From assembly GCF_963675165.1 (NCBI RefSeq), contig NC_087379.1, forward strand, positions 1,926,201 through 1,990,200: a stretch of 64,000 bases of DNA, in the 5' to 3' direction. The notes under the pieces are model-generated. The model saw nothing but the letters and a program-made list of their open reading frames with translations. It was not told where the DNA came from and made no database searches. Origin of the DNA: Halichondria panicea (Eukaryota; Porifera; Demospongiae; Suberitida; Halichondriidae). A program made the position numbers and the translations under genes. This document shows, in pieces, positions 32,391 to 42,800 of the stretch (positions are counted from its first letter, which is position 1; each line of letters begins with the position of its first letter).

Positions 32391-33974
32391 TTATCTGATA
32401 TAGTCCACATCTTTGACCCCATACTTGGTTGCCAGTAGCGACACCGCTCTCTTCGCAGACTCCAGTCCACTCACAATCCATCCAAGTGAGCTGGCCAGAT
32501 GCCCTCCAGCAAAATAGATATTCCCCTGAGGCTTGACCATTGCAGGGTAGAATTCGTGGAATTGTCCAGGCAGGTAGTATGTCACTCCCCACCAATCTAT
32601 TTCAAAAGCTTGGCTCAGGAAATGTTCACCCCCTGGTTCACCTCCAGCGTATTCTTGGGCAATGTCCACTTCCGGATAGAGTGATTGAAGATCGTGCAGA
32701 GCTCTCTTTATCTTGTCCTCCTTCGACAGAATTCTCCACTGCATAGAGTCGCTGTTCCAATTGTAGACATGAAGTACGCCTTTTTCTTTTTCTCCCACTC
32801 CGTAGTCAGGATATATAACCCAGCGAATTGGCAAGTCTGTCGTTGACTGACCACCAAACGAGGGTGGGGGGTTTAAATCAGGTCGCTCCCAAAATCTCGA
32901 GTGAAATCGCAAGCCAAATTTACTCATAGGATCAAACACCGATGCCCTCATAGCTTGTTCCGCGTCCGTACCAAAATATGGTTTTTCAGGTATGAGACGA
33001 AGCAAAGGCAAAGGAACAGCCATAATCACAGCATCAAATTCTTCGTAGATTAGATCTTTTGTTTTGGGTTGAGAAAATCCAATTTTTACTTTTTGATTTG
33101 ACTGTGATAGTGACTCGACTTTTGAGTTTAACAAAATCTCTCCATTTTTTCTTTGAATGGCTTCAGCACACAATTCTGGGAGCTTGGACATACCTCCATT
33201 GATTGTTTTCCATGTTAGCTGGAAATCGAAAATCCCATCAAAGAAGAACAGTTCCAACAGTCCATAACGCAAGTCGTTGCTCTGACAACACATAACTTCA
33301 ACATAGTTGGCTTTCTTGGAACTCCAACCCAGCTCACGAGAGAGGTACTCTCGAAAAGACATGTCTTTGTATTTCATCAAAGCTTCTTCAAAATTGGTCT
33401 CAAATGCTTCAGAGAGAGGTTTCAGTGCCTCAAGATACAACTGATTCGCTTCTCCATCAGCTAAAGCATCTTCCGGAAATCCAAGCTCTTCGTAATTTTC
33501 AGCAGCGTACTTAGCAGACATAATGCAACCATTCTTCTGTTTCGTATTGTTAACAAAAACTCGGTTTCCCTCTAAACTCAGATACTTGAAATCCATCAGC
33601 TCAATAGGATCTTCCGGGAACTGTTTGTTGAGAAATTCAACGAGTGAAAACACAGGTTGGTGACTATCGATGCACGGAATTCTCATAGCCCCAGCTTCAA
33701 AATACTGATTTGGCTCAGACGAGAACCGGTAAGTGTACACAGAGCCTCCTACTCTGTCGCTGGCATCGAAAATCTTGACTTCAACTCCTGGAAAGTGTTG
33801 CTGTAAAAGAATCGCTGAATATAAGCCAGACATTCCACCCCCCACGATGCCGACACTAAATTTAGGAGGGAGGGAGAGAGGAGCATGATCCTCTGTGCGG
33901 TTCAGACCTGCAGCTCTGTCCAGGTACTCTTGGTATTTACTGAGCAGAGAAGCTGAGGAAGTGCTATTCGCCAT
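32391..33974 (-). CDS. Flavin amine oxidase / L-amino-acid oxidase-like, intronless
   Basis: A 527-residue flavoprotein predicted to oxidise an amine or amino acid with release of H2O2. The dinucleotide-binding motif GIVGGGMSG is at residues 42-50, followed by FDASDRVGGSVYTYRF (about 74-89) and a C-terminal FAD-contacting stretch IYFAGGHLASSLGWIVSGLE near 487-506. The length fits the monoamine/L-amino-acid oxidase family. No signal peptide is seen, so it is probably cytosolic. The ATG at 33974 is chosen because pseudogene copy 2 shares it. It is a single exon although neighbours are intron-rich. It heads a block with the divergent small Cys-rich gene (35610) and catenin, and two truncated copies lie at 8000-8740 and 13840-14780. 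Substrate is not predictable from sequence. Confidence 0.9.
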   Translation of the reverse strand: MANSTSSASLLSKYQEYLDRAAGLNRTEDHAPLSLPPKFSVGIVGGGMSGLYSAILLQQHFPGVEVKIFDASDRVGGSVYTYRFSSEPNQYFEAGAMRIPCIDSHQPVFSLVEFLNKQFPEDPIELMDFKYLSLEGNRVFVNNTKQKNGCIMSAKYAAENYEELGFPEDALADGEANQLYLEALKPLSEAFETNFEEALMKYKDMSFREYLSRELGWSSKKANYVEVMCCQSNDLRYGLLELFFFDGIFDFQLTWKTINGGMSKLPELCAEAIQRKNGEILLNSKVESLSQSNQKVKIGFSQPKTKDLIYEEFDAVIMAVPLPLLRLIPEKPYFGTDAEQAMRASVFDPMSKFGLRFHSRFWERPDLNPPPSFGGQSTTDLPIRWVIYPDYGVGEKEKGVLHVYNWNSDSMQWRILSKEDKIKRALHDLQSLYPEVDIAQEYAGGEPGGEHFLSQAFEIDWWGVTYYLPGQFHEFYPAMVKPQGNIYFAGGHLASSLGWIVSGLESAKRAVSLLATKYGVKDVDYIR

Positions 33975-35187
33975 TGTTAATAGTAGTATTTCCAGGATCT
34001 AGGAGAGGGATTAGATCCACTTGACCTTTTAGTAATTAAAAGGTCACTACCGTATTAATTAAATATGGATTTTTCTCCAAACTTCTCTTGCAGACTATTT
34101 CAACCTAGTGTCTGTAAGTTTAAAACATTGTTTTGCAGAGAGTATCATATCAGTTTTTATTTTCTCCAATTTTGCTCAGGAGCGTGCAGAGGGATTAGAC
34201 TGGCGGCGACAGCCGCCCGAGCGTGTAGCGCGAGCGACTGGCAAACTGCCTATCAGTCACTCGTCTCAGCGGAAGTGTAATAGATCGTATGACACTATAA
34301 ACATGAATATCGTTATAGATAATGTGGTTAAATTTTGCTATGAGATTCAGCTACTATGGAATGCACTGAATCCCCTGAAGTGTAAGTGCGGTTACAATTA
34401 CAGGGCTAATATGACGTTGAGCAATCTGATAGGCTGCAATGCTCGTTGCAGCTGAGACGAGTGACTGATAGACAGTTTGCCAGTCCCTCGCGGTACACGA
34501 GGGGCTGTCGCCGCCAGTCTACAGAGAGATACACGTACGCTTGCTCTTGTTCGCCTAACCGTTATAAAAGCGAAAACTCGGCCTGGGATCGAGAGGCCCC
34601 AAGTGGTTCCCAGCATAGTCTAACACACCCCTCTAACATCCTCAATAAGCGAAAGTGCATAATTTTCACTAATTAATTATAGTCATAATTAGAAAATGCT
34701 TGTAGTAATACTGCAATCTGATAGGTCACTGAGAGGTCCATTATTTCACTTATGGACCTGAGGTCTTCTAAGTAGGTCTATTATACTGATTATGCCTACA
34801 GGCAAGATGATGTCAAGATTAACTTGTATGGAACATGGCAACATCACACAGTTTATGTTGAAGTCATAGTAACAATGATACAGTGCATCATTAAAAATTA
34901 AAGTTTTGCGTTCTGCAGTGCCGCTTTGCAGCTACAATAGCTAGTGCTCTAGTGCAGAGCTAACTACTATGACAATAGCAACTTTTTATTTGCAATGCGT
35001 GATTCTCAAGAAACAGAAACTGCTGGTGCCTTCATCAATGTGAGTTTTTTATGTAGACTAGCCAGAGCAAAGCTTTAACGTTGCTTGAGGCTTGTAGAAA
35101 CTCTTGGTTTCAGAGTCTTCTTTGTGTTAATATAGCCTAGCTTGCTTAGCACTATTCTAAACCAGTTATAGGCCTCGTCAACGGTCA
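33975..35187. other. Spacer between oxidase and small peptide gene
   Basis: No gene. Contains the MITE at 34196-34521. The equivalent spacers in blocks 1 and 2 are only about 140-190 bp, so this one was expanded by insertions, or the others contracted. Confidence 0.5.
34196..34521. mobile_element. 326-bp MITE, second copy, 9-bp target duplication
   Basis: Near-identical, in inverse orientation, to 23025-23351. Flanks are CAGAGGGAT (34187-34195) and CAGAGAGAT (34522-34530), a 9-bp duplication with one mismatch. ORFs across it are not genes. Confidence 0.85.
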
Positions 35188-35433
35188 CTATGGAGTTTTG
35201 AGACCCTCAGGCCCTTAGTAGCACCCTCGCTACGCTCGAGATGCTACAGCCTGCGCCTCGGGCCTTCAGGTATCAAAACCCCATAGAGACCTTGGACTCA
35301 GTCTATAACTATTATATGGAGTTTTGAGACCCTCAGGCCCTTAGTAGCACCCTCGCTACGCTCGAGATGCTACAGCCTCGGGCCTTCAGGTCTCAAAACC
35401 CCATAGAGACCTTGGACTCAGTCTATAACTATT
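35188..35433. repeat. Tandemly duplicated hairpin repeat, two units of about 126 bp
   Basis: Each unit starts TATGGAGTTTTGAGACC and ends with the inverted GGTMTCAAAACCCCATA, with CAGGCCC and GGGCCTTCAGG forming the inner stem. The two units are nearly identical and abut each other, so a MITE-like palindrome was copied in tandem. Confidence 0.75.
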
Positions 35434-35609
35434 ATTTATATTCATGACCAAAAACCATAAAAATGTATCCTTTTCTTTTCTTTTAGTGCCTTTAATTTGA
35501 GGTCACGTGATGTAAAGCTGCCAAGCGCGAGGACCTGAGAAACTACAAATTGACTTTGCATGGCCTAACATGCAGTAATTTATAGCAACAGCATGCATGC
35601 AGTCTAGTC

Positions 35610-35795
35610 ATGATCGGAATCATTGTGTCAGTCATCCTGAAGCTCCTGTGGTCACTCTCGTGTGTAATAATCTACTTCATCAGGATGTGTATCGTTTGTT
35701 ACAAGAATGGTGACTGCAAGTGCTCATGCTGTCACAAAGAAGCTGACTTAGAAACTGGACAAGAGACGGACTCACTGCTGAAAAACAAGGCGTAA
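35610..35795 (+). CDS. Small membrane-anchored Cys-rich peptide, paralogue 4 (intact block)
   Basis: A 61-residue ORF. Residues 3-24 form a membrane helix (ISVI-like hydrophobic run ending CVIIYFIR), followed by MCIVCYKNGDCKCSCC at 26-41 and an acidic tail DLETGQETDSLL ending KNKA. The six-Cys cluster sits next to the membrane and could be palmitoylated or bind metal. ETDSLL matches the [DE]xxxL[LI] AP-adaptor sorting signal, pointing to an endolysosomal route if the tail is cytosolic. It lies between the oxidase and the catenin 3' end and is transcribed divergently from the oxidase. Related ORFs are at 8880, 14966 and 30668. I know no named family with this layout; function is unknown. Confidence 0.6.
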   Translation: MIGIIVSVILKLLWSLSCVIIYFIRMCIVCYKNGDCKCSCCHKEADLETGQETDSLLKNKA

Positions 35796-36884
35796 CGATC
35801 TCAACCCCGTTTATATGAACAGTTCAACAGTAATAATATTATAATGTTGCAGGAGCTATAGTGCAATAAATTCATGCACTACCTCCTAGCTGGTATAATA
35901 TACTCTATATATGTATCAAAATGTTTGAAGTCTGTGTCAATTCATTATAAGTACTTCACCCTGATCAATTTGCAAATTGTTGGCATGGCAGACAATATGA
36001 TCATGACTAGTGCAAGTTATTATAGCCAGCTATAAAAACACAGCTTGAAACAATAACATTTCATGCTATCGAGGCTTTTGGGATCAACATGAAGCTATAG
36101 GAATAGATAGATGACCATGCAATCCATTTATATGCACATGCATGCAATGAATTAAGCCATGCATGCATGTACATGAGAGGGAGTGTATAATATACATAGC
36201 AACCTTTAAATGTGCAACTGAAAGTTGTTCTGTATAATAATTATATCATTATAGCGGGCTAAAATAAACATGAATTAAAGTGAGTATAATTATATGGTGT
36301 GTTATATTAGTGACTATATAGAGAGCTAGAGTACAGCATGCAGTATCACATCGATCCGTGGCCACTATTATAATAATTATTGGACGGAATTGTCATTATT
36401 ATATACGTGCATGCTATAGCTAGTTATACTGCATGGTCAAGTATATAATTATTGCACGCTGTCAATGACAATCAACACATGCACTCATAACAATTAATTA
36501 TTGCTTGCATGCATGTTACTCGTGCTATTAATGCCTCGAATCCAGGCCGATTCTCGATCGAGACTAATCCCAATATTGCACTCTTAACAATTAATTATAG
36601 AATGTTGACAACTCCAGTGCAATAAATTTGGCACATCTTGCGATTACACAATAATTTCATATATAGAATGTTCGATAAAAACTGCATGTGTACAATTTAC
36701 ATCTATAGCCATGGTGATCTAGTCTGCATTCGCAGCATTGATGAAATACATGTCATACATATAGGACTATAATTATTAGAAGGTGGTTGAATGTAAGCTG
36801 GTCAGAAGGTGCACAAAAAGGGGGTGACATTGCATCCTAAAAATAATAGTTACTGTTGAGTTTGAATTAGACACACAGAATGAG
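35796..36884. other. Spacer between small peptide and catenin 3' end
   Basis: No gene. The stretch is AT-rich and is the intact-block counterpart of 15122-17324 and of parts of 11041-11563 and 30776-31730. Confidence 0.6.
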
Positions 36885-39800
36885 CTACACCCACGAGTCC
36901 TCTTGCGGTGGCTCCTCTTTTACTATCTCTTTCTCTTTCTTTTCTTTCTCCTTTTGCCGACGAGATGCTCTTTTCTTGTGAATGTCAACCTGTGCAAAAT
37001 CATATAGTGGATTGCAATAATTAAATGACTGCATGGAGGAACCATGCAGACACTTGTACAACGCACACTTACACATTTGTGGCAACGCCAGAGCTATCAA
37101 ATACTTGGTTGGTACAACAATTGATTCGAAACGTTACAATATAGATTATGTATACAGATTTCAATCACACTCTTCAGAGAAGTTAACAAACAAGACTGTA
37201 ATTATGATCTCACCGAGGCGTAAGTGGCGTTGGGGTCTGGCTCAGACTCCTCCTGCGAGGTGGCCGAGAGTGGGCCGGTGGTTGACAGGGGGCCGCTGGT
37301 TGTAGAGCCAGCTGTCTCTGTGTGGGGGGCAGTGTCGGACCGAGGGGCGGGCACTGAGGAAGGGGTGACCGGGTGGGTCTGCTTCAGGTCTGGGTCGTCA
37401 ATACTCTGTGTATAGAGAGTATATGTACTATAACACGCAGTGTTGACATACAGCCAATGTATATGAGTTTGACTGCAAATATTTGTGAGACACACACTCA
37501 AGGACTGAAATTATAGCCAGGCAACTTAATAGGTTCTTCTTGAAAATTGTACTCATGAAAACACATACTTATCCGGCTTCACACGTACCACATCAGGTAC
37601 ATGTACGTATAGGAGGACCATAATTATAAGCCAGTTTTGAATGAACACTTGTATGTTCAGACTAAAGCTATACACGTGCAATGTAATACCACTAAAGAGG
37701 CTGTATATTAAATATTATGTAAACAAGGTTTTAGGCCTAATTAGCTCACCTGATAAATGACAGGTCCCGGTTCCTCTTTGGGTATGAGCTGATAGCCTGG
37801 TTCCTCCATGTCCATCAGCTGCTCCTCCTCGGCTGTGGGGGGTAGTGAGCGAGGGGGTTGGGGGTGGGAGATGTGCATAGGGGAAGCCCCTGATATCATC
37901 GACGACTGTACGGGTAGTGAGAAGAGAAACAGGTGATTATCAGCATTCAACATAGTACATGCATGTATAACATATTGAGTTATGTGGTCAATTATGGCTT
38001 CAATATAATTGCACTTTATAAATGTGGTTGACAAGTATGCCAGGGACTGTACACGAAAAATGCTACTTTGAGCTGGTTGGAGCTAATCAGTATAAAAGTC
38101 TTGAAGCACTTGACTCAAATAATTGTCTTCATTTAGCAATTGGTAATGAACTCTCAACTTATAGTCGATACAATCATTACAACCATTTCTTAGCCAAAAC
38201 TTACCGTGGCTGACATTGGCTCATGTCTCACTCCACTCATTCCACTCATCACACTCTCCTCATCATCTTGGCGACCTGGGCGTTTTGACTTCTTTGACAC
38301 CTTCTTACTTCTCTTCTTCCTCCGAGAACCCTGGTAGTCACGAGAGATGCTCACTCTCTGCTCAAAATCAAATTGGGAGCTTGACTCTTTTACTAACTTT
38401 TGAAACTGGCTCATTTCCCAACCCTCTTTCTTAAGCGCTGACTTACACTCTTTGCACTCGTACAGGATGGAGCAGAGCTGTGTGTGTGTGTGGGGGGGGG
38501 GGGGGGGTGAACAGTAGGATACTAAAGTATTATAGTGGTTACAAATAGGCCAAACTTAATTACGGTACAAATACAAAATTGCTATGCTATACAAAACACA
38601 GCTGGTATTTCAACATTGCTTGTAATGCAAAACAGTGTACACATGAGCCTCGGTACAAACCATACTACATGCACATGTACACATGAAGACAAGATAATAT
38701 GTACCCTGTTCTCACCTTCCCGGCAGCAAAGATGATCTTCTGAGTGTGTTGTCTTGACCACGTGAGACGTGTGAGGAACGACAGACCCTCTCCAGTCTCC
38801 AGGACCAGGCTACATGGAAAGAGAGACACACCACCACCGTTAGAGCTAGCTATCAATAACCTTAACTATAATCACATTTGCATCTCTATGACAATGGTAC
38901 AGAGTAACCTCCACCCATAACCTCTTCACTTAGTAAAGAATATCACACACGCAGTACAGCCGTAAATATTATGTGTTTTAAAGCCCTTGTAATTAACGGT
39001 TTTCATGTCCAGATATGTACCCTGCTCTTCTAGTGACCTGCAGTTAGTGTTCTAAAGCTCAGTGCTGCATGTGTAATAAACGATTCTAAAGGTCAATAGT
39101 TCAAACATACCGTGCATTAGTGGTGCTCTCAGTGCAGACCTCCATGAGACAACAGAGGAGTGAGATGGTGGTCTCCTCGGACATACCCAGGTGGTTTGAT
39201 CCGTACGGGAGGCGGGGGATCACTGATGCTATCACTTGAGGACCTGGGGGAAACAGCATTGTAACTATGACAACTGTACAGTACACGTACATGTAGAGTG
39301 CTATTCCGCTGATCATGAATACCATCATGACAACTTTTATTGTAATGATTTGCAAGCGCTAACAGCTTCTCAAAAATAAGAAGGCAAAGACCTATACTGG
39401 TACTTGTATGACATCACGATCCTTGCCACAAGGCATGTATACAAGAAGCTACAATACGAGCAATTAATAGACTGTGCATACATTTTTGTACGTAGTAATT
39501 ACAGGCAGCCACAGCAATAGCATGTGTGCTAGCTTGTACTGTACATGTACGTACCTAGAGAGGTTTTGTTTCGAGGGTCGATGGCTAGGTTTCTAAGAGC
39601 CATGGCTGCTGCCCTCACCACCGCATCATGGCCATTGTTGAGTAGCTCTGCCAATAGACGCAGGCCATTGGACGTCCGGATCATGTTACGAGCATACACC
39701 GCCCACTGTGTGTGTGTGTGTGTGTAGAAAGTTGCTATAGTGTAGTGGAACATGTATATACATGTACCGTATAACTATAGCACTAGCTAAAGGAGCGATC

Positions 39801-42800
39801 ACAATGCTGTATAGGCAGGCACACACTCAAAGGTGTGCAGGGGGTGGGACGCTGCTCTAGTGTAACGGAACATGTACATGTGATCGTGTATAACTTGCAC
39901 TTCTGCTAGCATAATAGGCACAAACCTTCCAGTTGCATGCTGTGAGGTTTTGAATTGCACCGGCGGCCGCCTCAATGGTTTCTATGGCAACAGAGAAATG
40001 CTCAATTAGGGCCAGGTACAGATACACGATGTCCGGTTGCCATAGCAATGCCATTCCGTACACAGGTCCGGTGCGTTTTGGGAGAGAGGACGGATCTAGA
40101 GAACACACAAAGGGTCAGTAAGTTAAGTGAATAAGTGAAAAATACCGTGAGTCTTATCGAGTAGTACGTACACATGTACCAACCAAAATAATCAATAAAC
40201 ACTTCCTTAGTAATACATGAAGTTGAAAGAGAAACACACATGCAGCCACCAAAACCACCAAAGTTTAAGAGCATAAATAATGTACATTAGTTAATTAGTA
40301 CTGGGTCTTGCACAAGGTACACAGTGTCACTGCTATAACAACATAAAATAATAGCACTAAACTTAATACTTAATGAAATTGATCGAGTTGACCATGCATG
40401 TACTGTACACCCACTCTCACCAGGATTAGCGTAGTCCACACTGTAGGACGGTCTGCTGACCATGGGACTATGGACACGCCCTCTTTCCCGTCGACTGTTC
40501 CCACGAGATCTTTTGAGAAACGCCAAACACCCGGGACTTGAGTTGGAGAAAGGCTGCGTGATCTCATCCATGTCTTTCCGTTGCTCCTCTTCCCAGTCAT
40601 GGTCCAGTACATCCCCCGTCCCTTCCTGAGGATCCACTTCGTTCTCGAGACGATAAGAGAGGTTACGCAAGACACATGCTGCATTCTCCACAGCCTAGTG
40701 TGTGTGTGTGGGGGTACATATTGAAATAATTAAGTAAAGTACATACTGTATCACTTGTACAAGTAATTTTTTAGCATGTGAATCTCATAACTTTGGTTTG
40801 GATTGTCCGGTTTCTCGTTTTAATGGTGCATTCATCAAAATTAAGGGCCTGTTTTCGACAAAAAAGCATAGGCTATAGATGGGGCAAAATTGGGTGCTCT
40901 CAAAGTTAGTGAACTAAGCAGACCACATCAAAAGATATCCTCGTAGTAATTAAAGCTTTTAAAATATCATTGAAAAGAACCATTACAACCCAACTTGAGT
41001 TATGGCTGCTTTGCATAGTGTACGTACATTATACTGATTCCTACGTGATGTATGTTACCTTTTCATCAGCAGCTGCCTTGTGGAGTACCGCAGACCTAAG
41101 CAGCCATACAAGCGTGTCGACCAGTCCATTGCTGGCCCTCATACAAACTCGCGATGGTTCACCCGATGAGGAGATGTTCCGTAACGTACCTATAGAGAGG
41201 GGTGGTGGTGCAGACAGTGCTATGATGATGTACTGTGTTTCAACACACACAGAATGCATGCACATTCTCTCGCATGTGACACTGTGTTACATTATCTGTG
41301 TACGCGTACAAATTACTGTACACGTAGCGTACACTGTTGTTACAGGCCCTGAGGGTGTATATTGCTGCATAGTCTTAAGTATTGAGAATTGTATTTACTA
41401 CTAAAGTACATGTAATGCTGTGTCAGCACGGAGCTAATTAGGTTCAGGTACAAGATAGTCAATGTATTAACCACACTTGCACTGGTATGAAAACTAAGTA
41501 CATGTAGCTCTAAATGTCCCATCTCTCACCAGTGATGTTTCTCAGCTCAATGTTCCACTGTATGAAGCTAGGTTTAGCCAGAGGGTCCTTGGCCGCCTCC
41601 AGACTCCACCCAGTGTACGGGACCATCGTCAGCTCTACTATGTCGTGGGTACTGCTCTTAATGATACGAAGTTTCATTTCCTGGATACAAAGGAGAAATT
41701 AAAGTATACTGTTATTTGTGAGACGTTACATTGGGGGAGGAGAGGGAAGTTTTATTTTAAATAATTATGCAGATGGATATTTTGGTGCGATCACCCACCT
41801 GAACAACTAAGGCATTTCTATGTACAGGTACATGTACATATATTAATAAAGGCCCATACATATTTGAGAGTTTCGGCACATGAACAATCATGTATTTGTA
41901 TGCATGCAGTCTATACAGTACAGTGAGTGGGCGGGCATATCTTCACCACGCATCATGTATGTGTATGTGCATGTATACACAGTCTATACACTTCACCACG
42001 CATCATGTGCAGAGTCTATACAGTTCACCACGCATCATGTATGTGTATGTGCATGTATACACAGTCTATACAGTTCACCACGCATCATGTGCACAGTCTA
42101 TACAGTTCACCACGCTCTATTACAGTGAGTGGGCATATCTTCACCATACATGTACATGATGTGTGTGTGTATACAGTACTTACAGTGAGCGTGCATACAT
42201 GTACTTTCACCATACACCAGTCTCACCTCGCAGGAGGAGAGGTTCCAGAGTAATCCAGTGAGCAGCTCCCTTACCTCGGCAACCCGACTCATTCTCAGAG
42301 CCAGCAGGATCTCAGCCAGCCCATGTTCACCTGCAGTGAGGGGGGAATTTGCTCACACTTGTGCTGTTATTAAACAACACCCTGAGGGTTTGCAGGTGCT
42401 ATAATTGTGCTCAGTTTAGAATTATAACGGACCCAATCTATAATTCGTCATACATGTGCGTAGGTAAATTAAATGTGTGTAGTGGTACATGTACAGCTCT
42501 GCGCTAAATTACTTGCAAGATAAATACTAATAATGACCATGTAAACTATTGCGTATAGTGAGTACATGTTCATGCAAGTTTGCACTCCGACCTGCTATTT
42601 CCATTTTGTTCTCGTCGTTGGCCCGTCCAAATGACAGGTTTCTGAGAGCACCCAGTACTGCCATCTGCACCCTCGTCTCCGGACGTCTCAGCTGGTTCAC
42701 CAGTGCAGGAATGGCACCATACGTCCTGAGGCAATGCACAGTAGCTTGTATACATGTCAACATACATCTACATGTATAACATTTAAACTTATGACTACAA

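Noticed and set aside
34065..34616. Several ORFs of 70-115 codons
   Set aside because: They fall in a MITE whose second copy at 23025-23351 is non-coding.
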